Source: Candidatus Fredericiella danica (GTDB lineage Bacteria > Chloroflexota > Anaerolineae > Caldilineales > Caldilineaceae). From it: a DNA stretch of 64,000 nucleotides. The DNA lies in contig JADJPH010000010.1 of assembly GCA_016713335.1 (NCBI GenBank), positions 88,381-152,380 of the forward strand. Reading direction: 5' to 3'. The first letter of the stretch is position 1; each line of letters begins with the position of its first letter. The position numbers were made by a program, and so were the translations under genes. Below are positions 36,218 through 45,125 of the stretch, in pieces. The notes beneath the pieces are model-generated. The model worked only from the letters and a program-made list of their open reading frames with translations. It was not told where the DNA came from and did not search any database.

Positions 36218-36869
36218 AGCACCACCGGTGTCCAGTCGACGCGGCTTTTCTCCGCCTTGATGATGCTGATGACCTCATCGACCGTGGCATCCAACTCACT
36301 GTCCTGGTTGACGACGACGTAGTCGAATTCGACGATGCGGCGCAGTTCACGCCGGGCAGTGACGATGCGCATCTTGAGTTGGTCCGGCGCCTCAGTCTTG
36401 CGTTCCTGGAGCCGCTGAATCAGTTTTTCTTCGCTTTCCGCGGTCAAGAAGATCGTGACGGCATTGGGGACGAGCTGGCGAATCGTGGCGGCGCCCTGGA
36501 CATCGATGCGCATGATCACATCCTTGCCGCTGGCAAGCGCTTCCCGCACATGTTTCTTGGGAATGCCCTTGTAGTCCCCGTAGACCACGGCGTATTCCAG
36601 CAGGTCGTTTTGCTCAATCATCTCGGCGAACTCGCCGACCGTGACGAAGTGATAGTCAAGCCATCGCGTTCGTTTGGCCGGCGCACACGGGTGGTCGCAG
36701 TGACGACGAAATGAAAGGGGTAGTCCGCTCGTTTCAGCAATTGCAGTACGGAATCTTTGCCTACGCCGCTGGGTCCGGAGATTACCACAAGGACCGGACG
36801 GGGATTCTGTAGACTCTCATACAGGGCATCAACTTCATGATCGCGTTCTTGCGCAGCAAACACGGGCAA
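36214..36869 (-). CDS. gmk: guanylate kinase, one frameshift
   Basis: Phosphorylates GMP to GDP. The P-loop reads VISGPSGVGKDSVLQLL, followed by TATTRVRRPNERDG. The frame is lost near 36662; on the other side it continues DYHFVTVGEFAEMIEQNDLL, then EYAVVYGDYKG (GMP-binding) and MRIDVQGAATIRQL. About 217 residues once joined, the normal size plus a 20-residue N-terminal extension. One missing base explains the break. It is transcribed toward the rhomboid gene and is divergent from the FmdB-like gene. Confidence 0.9.
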
Positions 36870-37098
36870 CTCCGACTGGTAAGTGGCTCATCGGTTAGCT
36901 CATGCGAGTGAGCCGACGACAAGGCCGATCAAAGATTTGGTATGGCACTCGGGTTCTGCATAATAGATCCAGTATACGCATCGCCGACTGCGCCCGCTAA
37001 TTGGAGAGGCTACCGACTCCATCCGCGGATCTGGCGCAGATTCGTGCGATCTGATATGTTCAAGTGTACACTATCTACCGGCCAAGAAGGGATGCTTC

Positions 37099-37494
37099 AT
37101 GCCAATCTACGAATATTATTGTCACAATTGCCGGAAACGGGTCAGCGTGTTCTTTCGGACGATCAGCAGCGCCAGCGATGCGAATGCCCGCTGCCCGCAT
37201 TGCGACGGTGTCCAACTCCGCCGGCTGGTGAGCAAAGTGGCGGTGCTGCGGTCGGAAGAAAGCCGGCTCGACAGCCTTGCGGATGACTCGATGCTGCCGG
37301 GTTTGGAAAACGAAGATCCGCGCGCGTTGGCCGGCTTTATGCGCCGCATGAGCGACGAAATGGGCGAGCCGATGGATGCCGAGATGAATGAGGTCGTGGA
37401 ACGGCTGGAGCGGGGCGAAAATCCCGAGGCAATCGAGCAATCCATGCCCGACCTGGGCGAAGGCATCTCGTCAGCGCCGCCGGATGATTTTTAG
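37099..37494 (+). CDS. FmdB-family zinc ribbon protein
   Basis: A 131-residue protein with an N-terminal zinc ribbon of the FmdB/CxxC_CxxC_SSSS type: MPIYEYYCHNCRKRVSVFFR and RCPHCDG give two CxxC knuckles. The C-terminal 80 residues are acidic with many Glu and Met (MSDEMGEPMDAEMNE), of no recognised fold. These proteins are small putative regulators of unknown target. AAGGGA lies seven bases upstream of the ATG. Confidence 0.85.
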   Translation: MPIYEYYCHNCRKRVSVFFRTISSASDANARCPHCDGVQLRRLVSKVAVLRSEESRLDSLADDSMLPGLENEDPRALAGFMRRMSDEMGEPMDAEMNEVVERLERGENPEAIEQSMPDLGEGISSAPPDDF

Positions 37495-37530
37495 AATGGG
37501 AAGGCCATCTCCCCATGGTTGACGACCGCG

Positions 37531-37860
37531 TTAGATTTTTTCGAATCGATCGACACTCAACACGAAGATCGTAGCGCCGCCCACATGTTTCTCGACCGGG
37601 GTGGGAATGTGCACCTCGCCAGGCTCCATGACGGGCGGGAGCGGTGTCACGTACTGCACGCGGCTGGGGCAGCTTTCCCGAAAGATACTCACCACTTCGT
37701 CAATGCGGTCGTCATCCACACCTGCAAAAATTGTCGTGTTGCCGACCCTCAGAAAGCCACCTGTCGTGCTGGTCACGGTTGCCGAAAAGCCGCGCCGCGC
37801 CAGCCGGTCAAGTACGTTGCGAGTGTCATCACTGTTGATAATGGCCATGATGAGCTTCAC
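37531..37860 (-). CDS. PII-like cyclic-di-AMP receptor (PstA/DarA family)
   Basis: A 109-residue homotrimeric PII-like protein of the DUF970 family that binds c-di-AMP in Firmicutes. It begins VKLIMAIINSDDTRNVLDRL from a GTG (37860) with AAGGGAA six bases upstream, and has the hallmark TSTTGGFLRVGNTTIFAGV, in which the TGGFLR loop contacts the nucleotide, and a C-terminal GGATIFVLSVDRF strand. Partner genes such as a diadenylate cyclase are not in the window. An in-frame upstream Met at 37884 lacks a ribosome site. Confidence 0.9.
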   Translation of the reverse strand: MKLIMAIINSDDTRNVLDRLARRGFSATVTSTTGGFLRVGNTTIFAGVDDDRIDEVVSIFRESCPSRVQYVTPLPPVMEPGEVHIPTPVEKHVGGATIFVLSVDRFEKI

Positions 37861-37881
37861 AAGCAATTCCCTTTCTGTGTG

Positions 37882-37968
37882 CACCGGGTGTTGACCCGGT
37901 GACCAGGTGATGTGGGGGATCCAGACGCGCGTGCGGTGCGGGCGCTTTGCCTCCCACGCCGCACGCGC
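37882..37968. other. two hairpins between malQ and the PII-like gene
   Basis: CACCGGGT-GTTG-ACCCGGTG (37882-37901) is a perfect 8-bp stem. A second stem pairs GCGCGTGCGG (37927-37936) with CCGCACGCGC (37959-37968). Neither has a T run, so they may end malQ mRNA by processing or shape the leader of the PII-like gene. Confidence 0.4.
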
Positions 37969-37981
37969 AGTGACAATGCTA

Positions 37982-39554
37982 TCAGGCGCCGCTGCCGCCG
38001 CCTTTCACATCCTGTCCGGACTGCCCACCTGACTCGCGGTCCTTGCCTGCATAGGTTGCCGGATCACGGCCATAGGTGACCGTAGCGTCCTTGAGGCGGT
38101 CAGTAAGATGACCGGTGATCTGTTCCGGTGCGTAGCGCCAGGCCCAATTGCCGGAGGCGCGGCCCGGCAAATTCATGCGGGCTTCTCCGCCAAGATTCAA
38201 TAAATCTTGCAAAGGCACAATGGCAGAATTTGCCACGCTGCGGAACGCCGCTTCGATGAGACTCCACGCTGCATCATGGCCGTCCGTCCGCAGGTAGCGG
38301 CGGAAGAAGTCGCGCTCCTTGTCGGTCGCCGTGCGCGTATACCAACCCCAGGATGTGTCATTGTCGTGGGTGCCGGAGTAGACAACGAAATTGCGTTCGT
38401 AGTTATGCGGCAGGAACTTGTCGGCAGCGTCGGTGCTAAAGGCGAACTGGAGGATCTTCATACCGGGTAAACCGTATTTGTCGCGGAGTTCGACCACGTC
38501 CGGTGTAATCTCGCCAAGATCTTCCGCTACGATCGGCAGGTCTTCGCCCAGTTCCTCACGTACGATTTTGAAGAAGTCCGAGCCGGGTCCCTTGACCCAC
38601 TGCCCATTGATCGCGGTCAGTTCACTGGCCGGAACTTCCCAGTAGCCGGCGAAACCGCGGAAGTGATCGACGCGCACGATGTCATAGAGGCGCAGTGCCG
38701 CGCGTATGCGGCGCAGCCACCAGGCGTAGCGGTTCTTCTTCATTGCCTTCCAGTTGTACAGCGGATTGCCCCACAGTTGCCCGGTGGCGCTAAAGTAATC
38801 CGGAGGCACGCCGGCGACCACAACCGGCTGGAATTGAGCGTCCAGGAAGAATTCCGCGGGATTTGTCCAGGCGTCGCTACTGTCCATTGCCACGAAGATC
38901 GGGATGTCGCCAACGATCTCAATGCCGGCTTCGTTGGCGTACTGCTTTAGGGCCAACCACTGGCGATAGAAGAGCCACTGGTTGAGCCGGTGGTTGTGGA
39001 TGGCGGCGGCGTGTTCGCTGCGTGCGGCTTCCAGGGCTGCCGGCTGCCGGCTGCGGAGAGGCATCTCCCACTGGTTCCATGGCGCGCCCCCGAACGCATC
39101 CTTGAGCGCCAAAGAGGGCGAAATCCTCGAGCCAATCGGCGTTATCCACCACGAACTCCCCGAATTCTGCCTTCAGTTCCGTACTGGCGCGCCGGTCACA
39201 CTCGGCAGACACCGTGCCGAGCAAGGGCAGTTTCCACGTGTAGCTCCAACCGCAATCTACATGGTCGCGTGGAAAGTCCGGCGCACCATCCAGCACAGCT
39301 TGATCCAACAAGCCTAGTGTCACCAGTTCTTCAAGGCTGATGAGGTATGGGTTGCCCGCAAAGGAACTGAAACTTTGATAGGGGCTGTCCCCATAACCGG
39401 TCGGTCCAAGTGGCAACACCTGCCAGAGCGACTGCCGTGTGTGAAACCAAGAAATCAACCCAGCGATAGGCGTCGGCGTTGAAACTGCCGATCCCATATT
39501 TGCCGGGCAGAGAGGTGACAGGAGCAGCACCCCACTGCGACGAATATCCTGCAT
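37982..39554 (-). CDS. malQ: 4-alpha-glucanotransferase (amylomaltase), three frameshifts
   Basis: Transfers alpha-1,4-glucan segments in glycogen or maltodextrin use; GH77. Reconstructed, it starts MQDIRRSGVLLL and runs about 520 residues. Blocks: TSLPGKYGIGSFNADAYRW (frame 2, after a break near 39522), QSLWQVLPLGPTGYGDSPYQ (back in frame near 39442), then a third break near 39107 before MALKDAFGGAPWNQWE. Catalytic parts are intact: RVDHFRGFAGYWEVP with the nucleophile Asp, VAEDLGEITPDV with the acid Glu, and SGTHDNDTSWGW. A Gly/Gln-rich tail ends the protein. The ATG at 39554 follows AAGGAGAAGG. Confidence 0.88.
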
Positions 39555-39754
39555 GGATCCTTCTCCTTGAGGGTTCTGTTTGCGGCGCCCGCCGTCTGGG
39601 CGGGTCCCTGTTGAGGTTATTGTACACGCAGACAAGGGGTTTTGTCGCATTGCGTCTGCTGCATCCGCTTGCATTGCCACCCAATGTTCGCTACGATGGT
39701 CACTTGAGTCAGTATCTTGTGCACTGCGCATTTTGTGGAGAGATTTTGTTGGCT

Positions 39755-40426
39755 ATGTATGCGGTGATTTGGGACTTGGATGGAACGCTGGCCGATAGCG
39801 AGGAGTTTCACTTTGCGGCGTGGCAGGAGGTTTTGGGGCGCTACGGGGTCGAATATCGCTTTGAGAGTTTTATCGCGGACTTCGGTCGCAACAACTTCGA
39901 AATCTTGAGCGAACACGCACCTACCTTGAGCCGTGCTATGATTGCTGAAATATCCGATGTGAAGGAGGCGGTATTTCGCCGGCTGGTGCGCCAGGGACCT
40001 CTGCATCTCACGCCGGGGGCAGGGGAATGGTTGGATTATTTCCGCAAACACGGCGTTGTTCAAATCATCGGGTCATCGGCGCCGATGGCCAACATCCTCA
40101 CGATGGTCGACGAATTGGAAATTGGTGATGCCTTGGCCGCACTTTCGGGTGCGCGGATCCCGCGTGGCAAGCCCGACCCCATGCTCTTTTTGCGGTGCGC
40201 TGCGGCGTTAGAGACACCACCGCATCACTGTCTGGTGATCGAGGATAGCATTCACGGCATTGAAGCTGCCAAACAAGCAGGCATGCCAAGCGTCGCCATC
40301 GGGCGGCTTGTGCGAAATCCGGCGTTGGCGCCTTACCTTTCACCTGCGATGAAGCCGCGCTGCGTCGCCACGCCTTCACTGGCGCAACTGTCACCGATTT
40401 CGACTGCAACCTATTTTTCAGCGTAG
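39755..40426 (+). CDS. HAD-superfamily hydrolase (beta-phosphoglucomutase-like)
   Basis: A subfamily IA HAD hydrolase of about 223 residues. Motif I is WDLDGTLADSEEFHF, motif II IGSSAPMAN, motif III with Lys in PRGKPDPMLFL and motif IV IEDSIHGIEAAKQAGM. The cap domain is helical, as in phosphoglycolate phosphatase and beta-phosphoglucomutase. The last 35 residues of the raw frame (after SVAIGRLVR) look unnatural; another frame reads AALRRHAFTGATVTDFD, so an indel near 40335 is possible. It is divergent from malQ, which makes a role in sugar phosphate turnover attractive but unproven. Confidence 0.82.
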   Translation: MYAVIWDLDGTLADSEEFHFAAWQEVLGRYGVEYRFESFIADFGRNNFEILSEHAPTLSRAMIAEISDVKEAVFRRLVRQGPLHLTPGAGEWLDYFRKHGVVQIIGSSAPMANILTMVDELEIGDALAALSGARIPRGKPDPMLFLRCAAALETPPHHCLVIEDSIHGIEAAKQAGMPSVAIGRLVRNPALAPYLSPAMKPRCVATPSLAQLSPISTATYFSA

Positions 40427-40466
40427 CGGATCCCATCTCGCGCACCGCCGCGATAAGGAATTGTTC

Positions 40467-41048
40467 ATGTTGTTCAGGCAGAATCCTCGCCGGTATAAGA
40501 CAGATTTGGCGCGCGTCCGTCCAACGTTTCGCACGAGAAATGGGACGAAGTTGCGAATCCGCTTGATGCAACCGGATGATGTGCCGTTGATGGTGGCGAT
40601 GTTTCACCAGTTGTCGCCGGAATCGCGGCGCCGGCGTTTCCACACCAATGTTGAGCACGTGTCAGATGAACTGATCTATCAGCGCGCGGGTGAACTGGCC
40701 AATGTGGATAATGAAACCAATCGGGGAGCCCTGATTGCAATCTACGCAGGCCCAGCCGGTGAGGAGATGGTCGGTAGCGTACGGCTGGCGCGCCCGGCTG
40801 ACAAACCAGACTCCCTTGAAGCGGAGGCGGCCATTGTGGTGCGCGACGATTTTCAAGGGCAGGGCGTCGGGCAAGAGCTCCTGAGGCGCATGGTCTTGCT
40901 GGCAAAAAAGATGCGCGTCAAGACGATTGTAGCCATCTTTGAGCCGGACAATGAAGGTGCAATCCGGCTATTTCGTGAGCTGAATCTCCCGTCTGAACTG
41001 ACGATTCACCACGGGGAGACGATCATGCGGATCGCCGTCCCCGCGTAG
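40467..41048 (+). CDS. GNAT family N-acetyltransferase
   Basis: A 193-residue GNAT acetyltransferase. It reads LRIRLMQPDDVPLMVAMFHQ at the start of the fold, EAEAAIVVRDDFQGQGVGQE with the acetyl-CoA P-loop (QGQGVG), and ALVRLFRELN-like AIRLFRELNLPSE at the C-terminus. This is the type often found as the C-terminal domain of acyl-CoA synthetase-like acetyltransferases, here standing alone. AAGGAA lies six bases upstream of the ATG. Substrate unknown. Confidence 0.85.
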   Translation: MLFRQNPRRYKTDLARVRPTFRTRNGTKLRIRLMQPDDVPLMVAMFHQLSPESRRRRFHTNVEHVSDELIYQRAGELANVDNETNRGALIAIYAGPAGEEMVGSVRLARPADKPDSLEAEAAIVVRDDFQGQGVGQELLRRMVLLAKKMRVKTIVAIFEPDNEGAIRLFRELNLPSELTIHHGETIMRIAVPA

Positions 41049-41055
41049 GATTAGT

Positions 41056-42396
41056 CTACACTGCGTGCCGATAGGCGTATGTCCGCCGGTAGCCATAGTC
41101 AGTGCTGAAACTGCCGAAAGCTTTTTTCCCGGCCTTTGACAGTGGATAGCGGCTGATGGAGCGCATCCCTCGGCGCATGATCTGCCCGGGGCCGTAGACG
41201 CGCCGGCAGAGCCAGTCATACGCGGACCGCAGTTCATCAGGCGTGAAGTTCTTGGGCTGGAACGTGACGTGTGCGGTATCGTAGTGGCGCCATGGAGAGT
41301 CCAATAAGCGCCCTTCGTCGACCAACTGCTGGCGGAACGGCGTTCCTGGGAACGGCGTCAACATCGTAATACTGACGCTGTCGAACTCACTGCCGCGTAC
41401 GAAGTCCCACATGGCCTGGAATGTGGCGGGCGTATCCCCATCAAAGCCCATCACAAACAGACCGACGACACCGACCCCGTTCTGGCGGATCGTGCGCACG
41501 GCTTCAGATGCCTGCTCTGCCACGCCTTTTGCCTTCCCGCCCAAAGAACTGCGGTTGTCAGGGTTGATCGACTCAAAGCCGATGAAGTGCTTGTCAAGGT
41601 GGGCCGCGACGCTCATCTCGATCAAATCGGGGTGTTTGGCGATGCTCATTTCAGACTGGCACGTCCATCCCTGGAGGTCCAATTTCATCAGGGCTTCGAA
41701 CAACTCGGCGGTGTAATCTGGTGCGATTGTGAAATTGAGGCCAAAATTATCATCCGTCAGGAAGAAACGTTTGATCTTGCGCCGTTTGATTTCGTCGACC
41801 ACCTCTTCGACCGGGCGGAAGCGCATGCGCTGGCCGCTCACCCGGATGGCGGTGCAGAAGCTGCAGTTGCGTGGGCACCCGCGGGTGATTTCCAGGTAGG
41901 GTGTCCAATAGTGGTTGCTTTCGTCAACCATCTGGATGACACGATCGGAGATAGAGGCAACGCTCCCCAGGTCGCTCCAGGTCAAGTCTTCGTAGATGGG
42001 CTGCATGCCCTTAATGCCTGCATTGGCGTAGTCCTGGATCAACTTCTGCCAGGTGAAATAGCCTTCGCCGACCATCACACTATGCGCAAACGTCTGCGAG
42101 TGTTCTGGCATCAATGTCGCGTGAACGCCGCCAAGCACAACGCCGGCGCCGCGCTGCATTGCCTGGCGTGCAATCTGTTCAGCGCCTTCAATGGTAACGG
42201 TCATCGAAGTGATGCCGACGAGGTCCCCATCTTTCAACGTGTCGAGGGGCAGATCGCGCACATTTTCATCCCAGATTTCGACTGGAATTTCATTTGGAAC
42301 CAAGGATGCCAGGCGCATCAGCGTGTAAGGTGATCCGGGAGCTTTGCCAAATATCCGGCCATCACGCCTGGGTTGAATCAGGACGACACGTCGCAT
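41056..42396 (-). CDS. B12-binding radical SAM protein
   Basis: A 446-residue radical SAM enzyme with an N-terminal cobalamin-binding-type Rossmann domain (VGITSMTVTIEGAEQIARQA, GGVHATLMPEH) and a core with TRGCPRNCSFCTAIRVSG, which holds the CxxxCxxC 4Fe-4S motif. A DUF4070-like C-terminal part follows (TMLTPFPGTPFRQQL, WRHYDTAHVTFQPKNF). The usual B12-coordinating DxHxxG is not seen, so cobalamin may not be bound. The reaction is unknown; relatives act on hopanoids, tetrapyrroles and lipids. The ATG at 42396 has GGAGG four bases upstream. Confidence 0.87.
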   Translation of the reverse strand: MRRVVLIQPRRDGRIFGKAPGSPYTLMRLASLVPNEIPVEIWDENVRDLPLDTLKDGDLVGITSMTVTIEGAEQIARQAMQRGAGVVLGGVHATLMPEHSQTFAHSVMVGEGYFTWQKLIQDYANAGIKGMQPIYEDLTWSDLGSVASISDRVIQMVDESNHYWTPYLEITRGCPRNCSFCTAIRVSGQRMRFRPVEEVVDEIKRRKIKRFFLTDDNFGLNFTIAPDYTAELFEALMKLDLQGWTCQSEMSIAKHPDLIEMSVAAHLDKHFIGFESINPDNRSSLGGKAKGVAEQASEAVRTIRQNGVGVVGLFVMGFDGDTPATFQAMWDFVRGSEFDSVSITMLTPFPGTPFRQQLVDEGRLLDSPWRHYDTAHVTFQPKNFTPDELRSAYDWLCRRVYGPGQIMRRGMRSISRYPLSKAGKKAFGSFSTDYGYRRTYAYRHAV

Positions 42397-42533
42397 GAAT
42401 CCTCCGTCGCTGACGATGCGCTCAAATATGGGCGCAACATGAAGGTGAATTTTCTTTCTGGACGTAGGCAAAAGTTGCTTTTGCCTGCCCAATGCGGGCC
42501 ATCATATCATGCAGCCGGTGAATGGGCAAGAGA

Positions 42534-43034
42534 TTAATAGGAAGAAATTGAGAGAAATTGTGTGGTGGTGCAGGGATTTGGCCAGAGCCAGTCGCGAAAG
42601 AGCAGGAAGCCAAGCGAATAGGTCATGCCGATAAACGCGCCCACGATGACCTGAAGGGTTGTATGCCCAATCAATTCTTTCAGTTCATCCTCGCTGATTG
42701 GGTTGCCGCTGAACATCATGGCCACGATCTGGTTGATGACGCGCGCTTGTTTGCCGCTTTCCTGGCGGACACCCCGTGCGTCATACATGACGATGATGGC
42801 CATAATCACTGAGATTGCAAAGACGGCGCTATCTAGCCCATAGACGTAGCCGCAGACCGTGGCGAGGCTCACCACCATGGCGGAATGGCTGCTGGGCATG
42901 CCGCCCGCCTGCGCTAGAATCCTCGGATCGAGTTTTCCGGTCTGGATCCAGTCCGCGAGCATCTTGTAGAACTGTACTCCTAGTGCAACGGTGATTGGCA
43001 ACCAGACTGCGGCGTTTGAGAACAGCGCACGCAT
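42534..43034 (-). CDS. divergent PAP2-family membrane protein (DUF212)
   Basis: A 166-residue membrane protein with about four helices of the DUF212 family, distantly related to PAP2 lipid phosphatases. Family motifs are GVQFYKMLADWIQTGKLDP, AGGMPSSHSAMVVSLAT (PAP2-like SxxHSA) and MYDARGVRQESGKQA, then LKELIGHTTLQVIVGAFIG. Function unproven; it could dephosphorylate isoprenoid or lipid phosphates. It lies three bases from xseB. Confidence 0.85.
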   Translation of the reverse strand: MRALFSNAAVWLPITVALGVQFYKMLADWIQTGKLDPRILAQAGGMPSSHSAMVVSLATVCGYVYGLDSAVFAISVIMAIIVMYDARGVRQESGKQARVINQIVAMMFSGNPISEDELKELIGHTTLQVIVGAFIGMTYSLGFLLFRDWLWPNPCTTTQFLSISSY

Positions 43035-43037
43035 GGG

Positions 43038-43271
43038 TTAGTTTTCTTGCCAACCGTCGAAGGCAGTGGTCTGGTCGCCCGGTTGCCACTGCCGCACCCG
43101 CAGTTCCGCTTCTTCAAGCCGGCGCGCACAATGGGCGGCCAGGGCAGCGCCCTGCTCGTAGAGTTCCAGCGCCTGCTCCAACGGCTGGTCGCCGCGTTCG
43201 AGTTGTACCAGGACGGCCTCCAACTGAGCAAAGGCTTCATCATAGGTCCATTGTTCATTCAGAACTGCCAT
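43038..43271 (-). CDS. xseB: exodeoxyribonuclease VII small subunit
   Basis: A 77-residue coiled-coil subunit that binds XseA. It reads WTYDEAFAQLEAVLVQLERG, PLEQALELYEQGAALAAHC and RRLEEAELRVRQ, the family signature. The gene for the large subunit is not in the window. An extended -10 promoter and a 16-bp palindrome lie about 60 bases upstream. Confidence 0.93.
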   Translation of the reverse strand: MAVLNEQWTYDEAFAQLEAVLVQLERGDQPLEQALELYEQGAALAAHCARRLEEAELRVRQWQPGDQTTAFDGWQEN

Positions 43272-43326
43272 CGGTTGCGTCCCTTCTTTGTTCAGTTGGC
43301 GAGTGATCGTGGTTTTGTCTGTCGAT

Positions 43327-43349
43327 AGTATACCAAATCGAGCGATTTG
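43327..43349 (-). promoter_or_regulatory. xseB promoter with upstream palindrome
   Basis: Minus-strand TGGTATACT is an extended -10 (TGnTATAcT; -10 at 43332-43327). The perfect palindrome CAAATCGAGCGATTTG (43334-43349) abuts it, in operator position. The regulator is unknown. Confidence 0.5.
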
Positions 43350-43485
43350 CGCCTGAATTTACGATGTGCACCCCCAAGCGGCTGCCGGATGTGATGTGAT
43401 TGAAACCTTCCCTGCACACTGCACATGCTGATTTGTAGTATGCTACCGTGCACTGAGCCATTATTTTCGTTCCTGACTCCTACCA

Positions 43486-44258
43486 ATGCGCGAATTTGCA
43501 CCCAACCCGCCCGCTGTCGTCTGTCTGGCCCCGGATCTCTTTTTTGCGACACGGTTGGAAGACGTCATTCGCGCGCTGGGCGGGCGCCCGATCCTGTGTG
43601 ACTCGCCGGCGGCATTTGTTGTGGCGATGGATCGCAATGACCCGGTGCTGGCGCTTGTTGACCTGGGCGCGCCCGGCGACTGGGAGGATGCTATCCGGCG
43701 CTGCAAGCTCAGACCGCACACCGCACAGACGCCAATCATCGCTTTTGGCAGCCATGTTGACACGACGACCTTGAAGCGAGCGCGCCGCGCTGGTGCGGAT
43801 CATGCCTGGGCGCGCAGCAAAATGATGGAGGAGCTACCCCAGGTGATCGAACGGGCGCTGCGCCCGCCCATGGTCTTCCCTGCGGGTTGGAACGAACCGC
43901 TCAGCGACCTGGCGCGCGCCGGTATCGAGGAATTCAACCGTGGCGCGTATTTTGAGCAGCATGAATTGCTCGAAGCCGCCTGGCGTGAAGAGTCGCGCCC
44001 TATCCGCGAGATGTATCAAGGCATCCTCCAAATCGGTGTGGCCTTCCTTCAGATCGAACGCGCAAACTGGGCCGGCGCAGTCAAGATGCTCCGGCGCGGT
44101 CTGCCCCGCTTGCGAGGACTGCCAATTGTCTGCCAGGGAATCGATATTGCGGGCTTACGCGCCGCAGCAGAAGGTATCCATGCGCAACTGGTTGCACTGG
44201 GTCCGGAGCGTATGGCGGAATTGAACGTAAGGGCTTTCCCCGTGATTCGCTTTGTTGA
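43486..44258 (+). CDS. DUF309 protein with N-terminal receiver-like domain; 3' end uncertain
   Basis: The first 120 residues look like a degenerate response-regulator receiver (VVCLAPDLFFATRLEDVIRA, ALVDLGAPGDW, TPIIAFGSHVD and RRAGADHAWARSKM). The next 80 form a DUF309 domain with FNRGAYFEQHELLEAAW and EMYQGILQIGVAFLQIERAN. DUF309 proteins are small helical metal-site-like proteins of unknown role. The raw frame continues to 45108 across the convergent fabL gene, which I reject. A stop in another frame at 44256-44258 fits the expected length near 255 residues, so an indel near 44230 is likely, but the exact end is not fixed. Confidence 0.65.
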
Positions 44259-44274
44259 TGAGTCCCTGCTCGGC

Positions 44275-45036
44275 TCAACCCACCAACAAACTGTAGCCGC
44301 CATCGATTTCGATTGTTTGGCCAACGATCATATGGGCGGCCTCGGAGCAGAGCCAGGCGACAACCTCGCCCACATCTTCCGGCGTGGCAAGCCGTCCGGC
44401 CGGTGTATGCTGCTCGGCGTGGGTGATCATGGCTTCGCGACGCGGGAAAAAATCGAGTGCGCCCGTCACGACAACGCCAGGGCTCACACAATTGACAATA
44501 ATGTTGTCGCGAGCGAGTTCGACGGCAAGATATCTTGTCAATGCCTCGATCGCGGCCTTACTGACGCCGACAACGCCATATTCCGGAAAGACGCGCCGGC
44601 TGCCGATACTGCTCACGGTTACGATCCGGCCCCAGCCACGGCGGCGCATGTGGACGGCGGCCGCCTGAGCGCCCAGGAGGATGCTGCGCGCATTGATGTT
44701 GAGAGTCCAGTCCCAGGCCTTGACGTCCGCCACATCGATTGGTTTGAGCACACCACTGGCGGCGTTGCCGATAAAAATGTCGACGCCGCCAAAGTGAGTG
44801 GCCGCCGCCGTGATGAGGTTGCCGATCTCGGCTTCGTCGCCAACGTTTGCTTTCACGACCAATGCCTGTGCACCGAGTTGTTCAATAGCCGCTGCCGTCT
44901 CTTCGGCGTCGGTGCGGTGCCGCACGTAGTTGACGGCGATGTTGCAGCCGCGCTGCGCCAGGGCAAGCGCAATCCCGCGGCCGATGCCCCGGCCGCTGCC
45001 CGTGATGACCGCTGTCTTTCCTTCAAACTCGACCAT
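44275..45036 (-). CDS. fabL: enoyl-ACP reductase III type SDR
   Basis: A 253-residue short-chain dehydrogenase close to FabL, an NADPH-dependent enoyl-ACP reductase of fatty acid synthesis. It has TGSGRGIGRGIALALA, the FabL-type NAASGVLKPIDV block, NINARSILLGAQAAA, and the catalytic Tyr-x6-Lys spacing in EYGVVGVSKAA, which separates FabL from Tyr-x3-Lys ketoreductases. It ends IEIDGGYSLLVG. It may stand in for FabI in this organism. Confidence 0.87.
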   Translation of the reverse strand: MVEFEGKTAVITGSGRGIGRGIALALAQRGCNIAVNYVRHRTDAEETAAAIEQLGAQALVVKANVGDEAEIGNLITAAATHFGGVDIFIGNAASGVLKPIDVADVKAWDWTLNINARSILLGAQAAAVHMRRRGWGRIVTVSSIGSRRVFPEYGVVGVSKAAIEALTRYLAVELARDNIIVNCVSPGVVVTGALDFFPRREAMITHAEQHTPAGRLATPEDVGEVVAWLCSEAAHMIVGQTIEIDGGYSLLVG

Positions 45037-45125
45037 GGTGATTTTTTCCGTCCGGCGTTGGTTGATGCAGCCCGCCCCGGGGCGCGGGCTGCGCTTGCGC
45101 CGTGTTGATGACGATTCTGGAGAAG

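Noticed and set aside
37882..37901. Intrinsic terminator
   Set aside because: The stem is perfect but no T run follows in either direction, so it is listed only as a hairpin.
43486..45108. One long gene of 540 residues
   Set aside because: Beyond about 44260 the frame is the antisense of a well-conserved FabL-type gene and shows no family sequence. A lost stop through an indel is the better explanation.
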